From assembly GCA_003153295.1 (NCBI GenBank), contig PLXY01000005.1:1-64000 (forward strand): a stretch of 64,000 bases of DNA, written 5' to 3'. The translations under genes were made by a program, and so were the position numbers. Position 1 is the stretch's first letter; the number at the start of each line of letters is the position of its first letter. The stretch is from Parachlamydiales bacterium (lineage in GTDB: Bacteria > Chlamydiota > Chlamydiia > Chlamydiales > Rhabdochlamydiaceae). Below the pieces are notes generated by a model, which saw nothing but the letters and a program-made list of their open reading frames with translations, was not told the origin of the DNA and ran no database searches. Positions 17,325 to 26,800 of this stretch are shown piece after piece.

Positions 17325-18173
17325 TTATTTCAAGAGAAAGGGCTTCATAAAATCGGAAATATCCTTCATCACATTGCTAAGAGTAATGTTCTCTTTTCCC
17401 ATCACAGCTAGAAAATTATGCCAACGCTGCACTGTTTCAGGAGCTTCATAGAAAGTCTTGGTGAAAGCTATAGGAAATTCAATGGGGGATCCTCTGTTAG
17501 AAAATATCTTCCTGATTGCTAACTCTAAGTGATTAGAATTTAAAATATCGCTTCGGCATAAGGTCCAAAGATCATAAAAATCCTTCATCCGTGTATTCAC
17601 AAGGCCTCGTTTAACGACACATTCTAACTTCTCTGCAACAACGGTCTCAAACGTATATCCCAAGATTTTAGGTGCAGACATAGCTAGTAAGGTTGGGTAA
17701 AAAATTTCTTGAGGCTTTGGAACGACAATATCATTAAATCCAATATCAATAAAAATGGGGATTTCAGCTCTATATAAGTGAGCAGAAAAACGAGCGCTGA
17801 CACCTTGATAATCTCCTCCTGTTTGAGTGACTTGAAGTGTCAATTGTTGTGTATCAAATCTAATTGCATCATCTTTATTTTCAATCGCAGCAATTTCAGT
17901 GATAATCTTCCGAAGGTTTCCTTCTTGGTTGGAAGTTCGTGCTAAAAAATCAATATCCATCGTTGCTCGATGATCCAAAGAGTTCCAAACTTTTAGCATT
18001 AACCCACCTTTAAGAAAAAAATTTGGCGTGTAAGGGCTAATACTTAATCGGAAGAGGAATCTTTCCATCGCATAATAGCGCAATATCTCGTCAAAAGGCC
18101 GTTTACGTGTTATAGCAAGATTTTTCAATCGCTGTCGAATTGACTCTTCTAGATTAACCTTAATCACTCGCAA
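17325..18173 (-). CDS. abiEii: AbiEii/AbiGii-type nucleotidyltransferase toxin
   Basis: 282 residues. It has the DNA polymerase beta-like nucleotidyltransferase fold typical of AbiEii: GGLMLKVW (about 56-63) then TMDIDFLAR with the D-x-D metal site at residues 73-75, a conserved K in EKLECVVKRG, and RMKDFYDLWTL. Type IV toxin-antitoxin AbiE systems give abortive infection against phage; the toxin uses NTPs to modify RNA. It overlaps the antitoxin gene by 14 nt, giving one bicistron. It is antisense to the secretion operon and lies 16 bases after the cdsP stop. Base composition looks more AT-rich than its neighbours. Confidence 0.92.
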   Translation of the reverse strand: MRVIKVNLEESIRQRLKNLAITRKRPFDEILRYYAMERFLFRLSISPYTPNFFLKGGLMLKVWNSLDHRATMDIDFLARTSNQEGNLRKIITEIAAIENKDDAIRFDTQQLTLQVTQTGGDYQGVSARFSAHLYRAEIPIFIDIGFNDIVVPKPQEIFYPTLLAMSAPKILGYTFETVVAEKLECVVKRGLVNTRMKDFYDLWTLCRSDILNSNHLELAIRKIFSNRGSPIEFPIAFTKTFYEAPETVQRWHNFLAVMGKENITLSNVMKDISDFMKPFLLK

Positions 18174-18774
18174 TGGCCTCCATGATAGGTTTCAAAATAC
18201 GCTCAACACGAAAAAGTTTGGCATACTCCATGAGCTTATTCATATTAGTCTTCCGGAGATTCCAATACATTCGTAGAGCTTCCAGGACAATATCCATTCC
18301 AATCTTGTTGCGAAATTTGACACAATCGATAAGTGTTTTTTCTATATTAAAAATCTTGATAGCACATCCATCAATCGTGTGTTCTTCTACTCCCGTTTCT
18401 AGAGCTTTCTTTGAGTACCAGAAATACCTCATTGGAGGATGTCCAATCGCAGGTTTATGCGCATGGCTTGGCAAAGCAACGTAAACAAAATGCGGGATTT
18501 GATTGGTAATCCGATGAAATGAAAGCGCAGAGATTAAACAGATAACCCCTTCAGGTATTTTCTTAGCAACGGGAATGAAATCAGGAATAGACGGCTCAGG
18601 CATTTCCCGAAGTCGGAAGAGACCTTTATCCAAAACTTCCAAATCGCCGCTATCTCGTAATTGATACAGCTCGCGTCGATGTATACCTAACTCCAGAGCT
18701 TCAGACATGCGGACAATCCCTTTTGCTTTCCGAATTATTTGAAGTGCTTTTTTGCGTTTAGTGTCTTTACCCAT
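18160..18774 (-). CDS. abiEi: AbiEi-type antitoxin / transcriptional repressor
   Basis: 204 residues. An N-terminal winged helix-turn-helix (residues about 10-55, RMSEALELGIHRRELYQLRD followed by GLFRL) is joined to the AbiEi C-terminal domain (ISALSFHRIT, IEKTLIDCVKFRNKIG). AbiEi proteins repress their own operon and neutralise the AbiEii toxin. The order antitoxin-toxin with a short overlap is the classical one. A candidate promoter lies upstream at 18811-18839. Confidence 0.9.
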   Translation of the reverse strand: MGKDTKRKKALQIIRKAKGIVRMSEALELGIHRRELYQLRDSGDLEVLDKGLFRLREMPEPSIPDFIPVAKKIPEGVICLISALSFHRITNQIPHFVYVALPSHAHKPAIGHPPMRYFWYSKKALETGVEEHTIDGCAIKIFNIEKTLIDCVKFRNKIGMDIVLEALRMYWNLRKTNMNKLMEYAKLFRVERILKPIMEAIASD

Positions 18775-18810
18775 GATACAAAACCTCGGACTATATTCGT
18801 TTTATCCTAG

Positions 18811-18839
18811 ATTCTGTACCAATCCTCTTCGCAAGTCAA
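18811..18839 (-). promoter_or_regulatory. candidate promoter of the abiE operon
   Basis: Read on the minus strand, TTGACT (18834-18839) and CAGAAT (18811-18816) are separated by 17 nt and lie about 36 nt upstream of the antitoxin start. TTGACT is five of six with the -35 consensus. The rest of the gap to cdsQ (18840-18989) has no clear gene. It holds two weak + strand candidates for cdsQ: TTGCGG-17 nt-TATGCT (18924-18952) and TTGTAG-17 nt-TAATAT (18957-18985). Confidence 0.4.
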
Positions 18840-18989
18840 TTATTATTTTCGTAGATTCAATAGGACGGTTCAAAAATAGACATCCTGAATGATTGACCAA
18901 GAGCAGTATAAAAGATTTTGGATTTGCGGTTTAGTTCCCCTCTCTTTATGCTGAAGTTGTAGTCGGACAAAAACTAGGCTAATATCTCT

Positions 18990-20111
18990 ATGAAAGAAGT
19001 CTCTTACGATTGGTTAAGCCTTGTTGAAAAGGCACTTGCTAAGATTCAGCAGCTTCCCTCCTTGGAAGAGAATTTCCCTTTTCCCTGGGAAGATGCGAGT
19101 CATGCCATTAGTTCAGGAATCAAATTAGCCGACTTACAGCTCTCTAGCACGCGCGCTGTTTGGAAAAAGCACGACCAAGTTCTTCAGGGACTGGGAGAAA
19201 AACCTTTCTTGATCTCAGTTGAAATCCCGCCGATCGAAGGCACTATATTTTTCGCTATGTCCGAACAAGATGTCACTTACCTCACCACACATACATTAGT
19301 TGCAGGCGAACATAAAGAAGGGTTTGCCAATGCCAAACTACGGGAAGGATTCTACCATTTTCTTATCCTTAAAACTCTCGAAGCGATCGACCACCTAAAA
19401 GTCTTCAAAGACGTCTCTTTCCATTTTTCTCCTGCTAAGACCATTCCTATGGAAAACGCTTTCTGCGTTGATATCCATTGTGCACTTCCTGAAAAAACTC
19501 TGCAGGGTAAGTTGATCTGTCCTGAGTCTTTCTTGACTGCCTTCAAAGCTTTTCAGCCGATGCAAAAAGGAACGCTCCTTTCTTCGGACTCCACACAGAA
19601 TATCGAAGTGAGCCTTCGATGTGAAGTGGGCCATACGTCTATCTCGCCTGAAGAGTGGGAAAATATCCAAGTCGGCGATTTCATCCTGTTAGACCGGTGC
19701 TCCTATGATCCTTTAGAAGAAAAAGGATCCATCACTCTTTTGCTGGGCGATACGCCTCTCATCATTGCACGTATTAAACCCGAAGGAATGAAAGTCCTCG
19801 ATTTTGCTTTTTACAAAGAAGAAGAAAATTCATCTTCTACTTTTGAAGAAGAGGTTCCACGGGGTGAGGAGCCAGTGCCTGAAAATCCTTCCTCAGATGA
19901 TGCAAGTGATGTTAGACTAGCCGCAGAAATCGGCCGCATCTCCATGTCCTTGAATAAGCTTTTGCACTTGGAACCCGGCATGATGATCGACCTCCTAATG
20001 CGTCCTGAGCAAGGCATTGATATCACCATCGACGGTAAAAAAGTTGCTCAGGGAGAATTACTGAAACTCGGAGAGACGATGGGCCTCCGTATCTTAGACA
20101 TCATGCGATGA
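18990..20111 (+). CDS. cdsQ: type III secretion cytoplasmic ring protein CdsQ/SctQ
   Basis: 373 residues. The C-terminal half carries two SpoA/SPOA-like domains, about residues 205-272 and 308-373 (LHLEPGMMIDLLMRPEQGID, GQGELLKLGETMGLRILDI-type ending). It forms the sorting platform below the export apparatus. It corresponds to CT672, but its link to the upstream operon is broken by the AbiE insertion. No clear Shine-Dalgarno sequence precedes ATG 18990. An internal GTG at 19875, preceded by GGTGAGGAG, could start a separate 78-residue C-terminal product holding only the second SpoA domain. It overlaps pkn5 by four bases. Confidence 0.92.
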   Translation: MKEVSYDWLSLVEKALAKIQQLPSLEENFPFPWEDASHAISSGIKLADLQLSSTRAVWKKHDQVLQGLGEKPFLISVEIPPIEGTIFFAMSEQDVTYLTTHTLVAGEHKEGFANAKLREGFYHFLILKTLEAIDHLKVFKDVSFHFSPAKTIPMENAFCVDIHCALPEKTLQGKLICPESFLTAFKAFQPMQKGTLLSSDSTQNIEVSLRCEVGHTSISPEEWENIQVGDFILLDRCSYDPLEEKGSITLLLGDTPLIIARIKPEGMKVLDFAFYKEEENSSSTFEEEVPRGEEPVPENPSSDDASDVRLAAEIGRISMSLNKLLHLEPGMMIDLLMRPEQGIDITIDGKKVAQGELLKLGETMGLRILDIMR

Positions 20112-21673
20112 GCGATACATTCTATAAACAACCCACTTTAACCGACGTCAATCCGGACGACGAGCCCCCTTCAGCGATCCCACGCCATATTGGTCCCTAT
20201 AGAATCGAATCCCTTCTCAATAAGGGAGGTATGAGTATTCTTTACATGGGCATTCAGCCCGAGACTCGCCAGATTCTAGCCATCAAGGTCCTCTCTCCCA
20301 CTTTTGTCACTCACCCTGAGATGGTCGCCCAATTTCTCAAAGAGACCAAAATCATTGGAATGACCAATCATCCCAATATCGTCAAACTCTACGGAGAAGG
20401 ACAATGGGAAGGCGGCCTCTATATCGCCATGGAATTTATCCGCGGCGTCTCCTTACGACAATTCATCGAGCAACAATCTCTCTCCTTAAAAAGATGCATC
20501 GATATTATTCTACAAGTAGCTTATGCCCTCTGCCATCTCCATTCCCACGGTGTGATCCATGGCGACTTGAAACCTGAAAATATCCTCATCACCGAAGACG
20601 GCGTTGTCAAAGTCATCGATTTCGGCATTGCCCGTTTGCATGAAGAAATCAAAAAAGATAAAGGGAAAACCTTACGCATAGTCGGAACTCCGACTTATAT
20701 GAGCCCAGAACAGAAAGAAGACCCTTCTAAAATCTCTTTTGCCTCCGATATTTATGCCTTGGGCATCATTGCTTATGAGCTTTTAAGCGGCAAGCTCAGC
20801 TTCGGCGTTATCCACCTCTCTCAAATACCGAAAGGCTTGCGACAAATTCTTGAAAAAGCCTTAGCGATCTCGATTAAAGAAAGATATCCCGATGCCATCA
20901 AATTTATTTCCGATCTCTCCGAATATCTAAAATCCGGCGGGATGGAAAAAGATAGGCCCGGAACTGATCAGCTCAAAGAGATCTTAGAGACCATCCAAAA
21001 AGCCGGCGGAGCCCTTTCTCCTTCGACTCCACCGACATGGCCTTCGCTTGAAATCGGAATCGCGAAATATAAAGCACCCGCGCAAGGAAGCAATTACTAC
21101 GATTTTTTCAAAACCCGAGACAATACCTCTATTCTGCTGATTGCCCAACCCCTGCAAATCGGATTAGAGACACCCATCTACTCTGCCAATCTCCGCGGTA
21201 TGATCCGCGCTCTACTTGCCACACAAGAGAATTTTTCTTTTCCTCTTTTCATCTCCACTCTCAATAGAATCGTTCAAGAAGATCCCTTAAGTCAAAAATT
21301 CGCTGCCGCTTTTCTCATTCTTTCTCCCCACCGCGACGAACTCTCTTTTTTATCCTGCGGCTTAGGAAATATTCTCCATGTTTCCCCCGGACATATCACA
21401 CCGCGCAAACTCGGCAATCAAAATCCCCCCCTAGGATCGCCGCTGCGCGGAGATTTTGAAATGACCATCGATAATTGGAACATTGGCGATGTGCTGATTT
21501 TTCATTCCTTTGATTCAAGCGTAGACCTGATTTTGCAAGAAGCACTCAAAGAGAATTTCTTTCTTTCTCCTCAAGGACAAGCTGACGCGCTTCTCAAGAA
21601 GGTCGCTGCTCAGCCTATATTCGCCCAAGAAAAAAAACCTCAAGTTCTCTTCTCTCTACACCGCATCGGTTAA
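20108..21673 (+). CDS. pkn5: Ser/Thr protein kinase Pkn5 with a degenerate SpoIIE-like C-terminal domain
   Basis: 521 residues. The Hanks-type kinase domain spans about residues 28-285: AIK with Lys60, catalytic loop HGDLKPEN (HRD changed to HGD) near 151, DFG near 171, GTPTYMSPEQ. The glycine loop is GGMS-type. Residues about 335-521 resemble a SpoIIE/RsbU PP2C-like phosphatase: NYYDFF where GGDYYD is expected, then AAAFLILSP and SCGLGNILHVSP (compare 'ANAGHNPPLL'), but the GDVSGKG metal motif is replaced by AQPLQIG. The ATGA overlap with cdsQ and the position match CT673. Targets are unknown; CdsD with its FHA domains is a reasonable partner. Confidence 0.9.
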   Translation: MSDTFYKQPTLTDVNPDDEPPSAIPRHIGPYRIESLLNKGGMSILYMGIQPETRQILAIKVLSPTFVTHPEMVAQFLKETKIIGMTNHPNIVKLYGEGQWEGGLYIAMEFIRGVSLRQFIEQQSLSLKRCIDIILQVAYALCHLHSHGVIHGDLKPENILITEDGVVKVIDFGIARLHEEIKKDKGKTLRIVGTPTYMSPEQKEDPSKISFASDIYALGIIAYELLSGKLSFGVIHLSQIPKGLRQILEKALAISIKERYPDAIKFISDLSEYLKSGGMEKDRPGTDQLKEILETIQKAGGALSPSTPPTWPSLEIGIAKYKAPAQGSNYYDFFKTRDNTSILLIAQPLQIGLETPIYSANLRGMIRALLATQENFSFPLFISTLNRIVQEDPLSQKFAAAFLILSPHRDELSFLSCGLGNILHVSPGHITPRKLGNQNPPLGSPLRGDFEMTIDNWNIGDVLIFHSFDSSVDLILQEALKENFFLSPQGQADALLKKVAAQPIFAQEKKPQVLFSLHRIG

Positions 21674-21676
21674 TAT

Positions 21677-21705
21677 TTGACAAAACACCTTCCTCATTGT
21701 ATGTC
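21677..21705 (+). promoter_or_regulatory. candidate promoter of the inverse autotransporter gene
   Basis: A perfect -35 hexamer TTGACA (21677-21682) is followed after 17 nt by TATGTC (21700-21705), a poor -10. It starts three bases after the pkn5 stop. A ribosome site AAGGA lies between it and ATG 21725. It suggests the inserted surface protein is not simply read from the secretion operon. Confidence 0.4.
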
Positions 21706-21724
21706 CTAATTAAAAGGATGTCTT

Positions 21725-23632
21725 ATGTCTAATAGCAAACTTGTGCTACTCGCTGCTTTCACCCTCTGTCAATTCCGCGTTTTTTGCGAAGATATCGACC
21801 AATCTCAAGAAACTATCTGTGGCTCAACTCCCCACCCCTATCGTGTCGAGATGCGTCACATCGAATCTAAAGGAATCGGCTACAATCAGGGCTACACGAC
21901 AATCGAAGGTTTTTTCACTGTTCCTCATACTTTAAAAACTTCTTGGGTACCTTTTCTTGATCTGCGCGCGCATATTTTTAACAATGGCGAACCTGCCGCC
22001 ACTGCTGGTGCTGGTCTTCGGTATGTCAATACTAGAACTTGGGGATTTAATACTTATTATGACTACCGTAAGACAAACCGTTACCACTACAATCAAGTCG
22101 GCCTCGGTCTTGAAACTCTCGGAGAAACGTGGGACTATCGCATTAATGGATATCTTCCTGTCGGCAAGAAAAAAAGCCCCTTCTACCACACTAAGTTTGA
22201 TAAGTTTGAAGGCCATTTCATGAAACTGGTCCGCAAACAAGAATTTGCGATGAAAGGTGTGAACGCCGAAGTCGGCGCTCACTTTTTTGAACGAAAAAAT
22301 ATCGACTTCTACGCCGCTGCTGGTCCGTATTACCTTGAAAACGAAGGGAAAGTCGCTTGGGGAGGTGAAGGTCGTTTTGTGATAAACGCTCTTGACTATC
22401 TCCGTGTTCAACTCAGTGGATCTTATGACAGTATCTACCATGGCATTGTGCAAGGAGAACTTAGTCTTGTGGTGCCTTTCGGTGGACGAAAAAAGATAAA
22501 ACAGAAACAAAATCGGACTTGTTCCAGTCAAACCACCATGTCGCACCGAGCTCTTCAACGTGTAGACCGGTTTGAGATCATGCCCGTCGACCGCAAAAAA
22601 CATCACACGACTGCGATCAATCCAGCTACGGGTGATCCTTATTTCTTTGTCTTCGTGGACAATACTAGCCATTCTTTGGGAACATTTGAATCGCCTTATA
22701 ATGCGTTAACCGATGCTCAGACAAATTCAAAACCTAATGACATCATTTATGTCTTCCCTGGGAATGCCGTCTATGAACTATTCACTCCCATGACGCTGCA
22801 AACAGGTCAGCAACTTCTGGGCGCGGGAACTGATTATCTCTTTAGAACTCAATGGGGCAAGGTCAATGTCCAGCATCAAGCGACGGGACTTCCAGTCCTA
22901 ATTTCGAATCAAACAATGGCTAATGCCGTCGTCTTGAACTTAGAAAATAGCAATAACGTCGTTTCGGGATTGAATTTCGTGATGACACATCCTTTTGCCG
23001 TGGGAGGAAGTGGAAATCATGGAGCTATAGCGATCCTAGGCGGAGAGAATTATTTGATTTCGCGAAATATCCTGATTGCAGCGGGAGCCGGGGGGACTGT
23101 GGGTCTATCGATCAATACTCCAAGTTCGGTGACGATTTCAAATAATATCTTTGCTAGCAGCCTTTCCACAGATCAAATTGGAATATATGTAAATACAAGC
23201 GGAGGATCATTGGTTATTAATGACAATTTATTTACAGGCATCAATGGAAATACTGGACTTGCCAATGGTATCAATATTCATTCCTCTACTGCTTCCGACT
23301 TGTCTGTCTCAATTTTAAGCAATGTTTTTAATTCGCAATCTAATACAGATGCTAGTGGTTCTATTGTTATAATTATAGAATCAAGTGACAATGTATTTGC
23401 TACGATTACAGGAAACCAAATGACGTTACCTCCCGGGCTGATCAACCAAGTTGCAGGTGTTCATTTGATAATAGACGCAGCAACGACGGGAGTCCTCTCT
23501 GCAACCCTAAACAATAACACCGCTATTACAACAACAGCTCCTGGTTATTTCTTCGACAATAATGGAACCCCCACCCAACTCCAAGTCGACTTTCAAGCCA
23601 ATAACATCGGGACGGTTTCTGGCCTCCCCTAA
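21725..23632 (+). CDS. inverse autotransporter (intimin/invasin-type barrel) with a beta-helix passenger
   Basis: 635 residues. A signal peptide (residues 1 to about 22, ending RVFCED) is followed by an inverse-autotransporter beta-barrel at about 40-245: TAGAGLRYVN, FNTYYDYRKT, YNQVGLGLETL, YRINGYLPVG. The passenger (about 290-635) begins with VDNTSHSLGTFESPYNAL and continues as Asn/Ser-rich repeats typical of a right-handed beta-helix (SVTISNNIF, SLVINDNLF, FATITGNQM). In invasins the barrel sits in the outer membrane and the C-terminal passenger is displayed. It interrupts the pkn5-cdsC order of other chlamydiae and is probably an adhesin. Confidence 0.85.
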   Translation: MSNSKLVLLAAFTLCQFRVFCEDIDQSQETICGSTPHPYRVEMRHIESKGIGYNQGYTTIEGFFTVPHTLKTSWVPFLDLRAHIFNNGEPAATAGAGLRYVNTRTWGFNTYYDYRKTNRYHYNQVGLGLETLGETWDYRINGYLPVGKKKSPFYHTKFDKFEGHFMKLVRKQEFAMKGVNAEVGAHFFERKNIDFYAAAGPYYLENEGKVAWGGEGRFVINALDYLRVQLSGSYDSIYHGIVQGELSLVVPFGGRKKIKQKQNRTCSSQTTMSHRALQRVDRFEIMPVDRKKHHTTAINPATGDPYFFVFVDNTSHSLGTFESPYNALTDAQTNSKPNDIIYVFPGNAVYELFTPMTLQTGQQLLGAGTDYLFRTQWGKVNVQHQATGLPVLISNQTMANAVVLNLENSNNVVSGLNFVMTHPFAVGGSGNHGAIAILGGENYLISRNILIAAGAGGTVGLSINTPSSVTISNNIFASSLSTDQIGIYVNTSGGSLVINDNLFTGINGNTGLANGINIHSSTASDLSVSILSNVFNSQSNTDASGSIVIIIESSDNVFATITGNQMTLPPGLINQVAGVHLIIDAATTGVLSATLNNNTAITTTAPGYFFDNNGTPTQLQVDFQANNIGTVSGLP

Positions 23633-23654
23633 GAGACTAAAGTTAAAAAAACCT

Positions 23655-23714
23655 GCGGAAGGGTTAGGCCTTTCCGCTAGATTAAAAGGCCTGCTGTGTC
23701 CTTTTGTTTTTTTC
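23655..23714 (+). terminator. double hairpin after the inverse autotransporter gene
   Basis: GCGGAA (23655-23660) pairs with TTCCGC (near 23672-23677). A second stem AAAAGG/CCTTTT (23684-23689 and about 23700-23705) is followed by GTTTTTTT, a good Rho-independent signal. It separates the inserted gene from cdsC. The remaining gap to cdsC holds a TACAAT at 23805-23810 that could be the -10 element for cdsC, with no convincing -35. Confidence 0.65.
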
Positions 23715-23853
23715 GCACCAGCACGGTGAGCAACTTTCATAACGCATCAAAAAACTCAATCCTCGAAAATCCCGAAATCATTTATGCCACTGGATTCCTG
23801 ATTTACAATAAACGGAAAGTATTTTAGGATTGCCATTCAAGAATTACTTCACT

Positions 23854-26800
23854 ATGCACCATTTTTTTCCGCGGATCGCCCAGTCGACTTTGATCGAAGC
23901 AGCTTTAGGGATCGTGCTATTGCACGCTCCTCTCCTCTGTGAAGATACCCCTCCTGTTGACGAGGTTGGATTTCTTTTTTCTTCAGGCAAAGTTAAAAAA
24001 ACACCAGCGGGGCAGTTCTCGGGTGAAGACGTTCAGCACAACACTCCTAGCATAAAAAATCTCGATAAGAAAACAGATACTTACACGATCAATTTCAACG
24101 ACATCTCCATCATCGAGTACATCAAATTTGCGAGTAAGATCACCACTCTCAATTTCGTCTTCAATAACGAAGAGCTACAATTCAATGTGACGGTCATCTC
24201 TGAAGAGCCGGTGACTCCTAAAAATATCATGTCGATTTTGATCCAAGTCCTGCGGATCAACGGACTGATCGTTTTAGAGCAGGATAACAACCTCCTGATC
24301 ACAAAAGTCCGAAATGTGAGCCAGCTGGCCACAGTCGTTGCTTCTGATCTGCCGGATGTTAAAGGCAACTACCCGCTTGTGACACGCGTCTTTAGAATCA
24401 AGAACGCCAACCTCAATACGGTGGCTTCGGTCATTAAGCCGATGTTATCGGATTCTGCACTCTTAGAAGTCTCTTCTGAAACCAAGCAGTTGATCATCAC
24501 CGATATCACGACCAACGTCGATAAAATCTCTTCTTTGCTCGCAAGTATCGATGCTCCTCACTCTTCTTTAGAGATTGACAGCTACGTTGCAAAAAATCTC
24601 GACCCTGAATCGCTGATTAAACTCGCTTCTCAGATTGTGACTCCTTTTTCAGAAGGGAATGTTTTGACGTTCGTTCCACAGACAGAAACGAAAACCATTT
24701 TCATTATATCAACTCCTTTTCTGATTGAAAGAACGCTAGCTATTTTGGAAGATCTCGACAGTTCCACTCCAACTCAAACACCCGAACAAGTGGCCATGCA
24801 GAGCCAAACTGTTTATCTGTACAAGCTGCAACATAAGCGAGGCGATGATTTCATCAAGTCCCTGAACGATTTAAGCAAACAGCTGCAGAAACGAGGTGCA
24901 TCAGATAAATTGGTCGATGCTTTAAATCAAGCCAAGTGGATCAAAGAATCGAACTCTATCCTCTTTATTGCTGATGATACTACCTTGGCCAAGATCAAAG
25001 AGCTGATTCCTATGCTCGATACGACCGTAGTCGAAGGCGCCTTTGGTCAGAAAAAAAGCAATTTTTACGTCTACAAAATCCAACAAGCTCCTTATGAGCA
25101 GCTGGAAAACAGCATCGATGCATTAGCAGAAAATCTTCAAAAAGCGCCTCAGCCTGACTATGCATTAATTGATGTCCTTACCAGCGTTAAATATGTTCCT
25201 GATGCAAATTCTCTGATCTTCACGGGCGATACCGCGGCTTTGAGCAAGCTCGCTGAAATTCTTCCTTCCTTTGATGTGGCTTCTTCACAATCCCAATCAG
25301 CATCTCAATTTTTAATCTACACACCCCGAAGCCGCACAGGCGAAGAGCTAGAGAAATCGATCCAGGAAATTGCACAAAATCTTCAAAAAGCAGGCCTGGC
25401 CGACCCTCTCTTTCTCCAATCTGTTAAAAGTGTAAAATGGACTGCTTCCAACAACACCCTTATTTTCACAGGCTCTTCCGATACGTTAGCGCGCATCCAG
25501 TCCCTCTTAGTCTCTTTAGATGGTGGAAGCGAAAGTGTAGGCGGCGGTATTGGAGGACAAACTTTTTATCTTTATAAGCTGCAAAATGCCAACGGCAATA
25601 CAGTCATTGACAGTTTGAAAAAAGTCTCTTCCAATCTCAATGATTCCAATATTCCCAACCAAGCTCTGATTTCAACATTGCATAATGTGAAATGGATTAA
25701 AGACAATAACTCGCTCTTGTTGACAGGAAGCAGCGCCGCCATCGATCAAGCCCGCACCCTGATTGCGCAATTCGATATCTCCGCTGCTGTCGCCTCCACA
25801 CCCCAATCGAATAAATCGGCTTTCTATATCTACAAACCGATCCACCAAAAACCTCAAGTCTTGCAGACCTATATCCAGGATATGGCCAAAGATCTCGAAG
25901 GGTCAGGACTGATCGATCCCGATCTCCTTCTCACGCTCAATACGATGAGATATGTCGATTCGACCAACTCGCTTCTTTTTACGGGTACGCCTGATGCTTT
26001 GGACAAAGTCAAAGAAATTCTCGCTCGGACAGATGTGGTCTCTCCTCAAGATGCCCAGATCCAGCAGCTCGGACAATCGACATTTTTAATCTATAAGATC
26101 CAATACGTTCCTTCTTCGCAGCTTATTACAGCCTTAAAAGGATTAACCGGCGATCTTCAACGCACAGGCGCTATCGACCAAGCTGTCGTCGATGCGATCA
26201 ATGGCCTAAAATATATTAAAGATACGAACTCCATTCTTTTCACGGGCTCTGATGATGCGCTGCAAAAAATCGAAGCAATCCTGAAAAAATTTGATACCTC
26301 TGCGTTAGCTCCTCAAGTCGCAGGGTCTGCTCTTCCCTCCACTTTCATTGTCTACACACCCAAATATCAACCGGGCGATGATCTGATCAAAATCTTAGAA
26401 GATTTTGCACAAAATCTCGCAGCCTCCGGCGTTGCTAATAAAAGCCTTTTCGACACCATCTCTAATTTAAAATATGTCCCTCGCACGTGTTCTCTGATCA
26501 TTTCAGGGGACCAAGAGTCGATTGCCAAAGTCGAAGAACTCCTCCGCCGTTTTGATGTCCCGACTTCCGAGCCATCCAAAATTTCTTCCTCGATTGAGTC
26601 GATCCAAAATACTTCTTTCCTGATCTATAAACTCGAATACCACCAAGGCGATGAGATCCTCTCCGCCCTTAAGCAAATCGCCACCGACTTAGGTACAGGA
26701 ACCGCAACCGGCAATCAAAATCTTTTAAACGCGATCAATTCACTCCAATGGATCCGCGTGACAAACTCCCTCTTAGCCACAGGAGAAGCAGAGACCCTTT

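Noticed and set aside
21932-22672. 246-codon open frame on the minus strand opposite the inverse autotransporter
   Set aside because: It is a shadow of the well-supported + strand gene; the translated sequence lacks any domain and there is no ribosome site.
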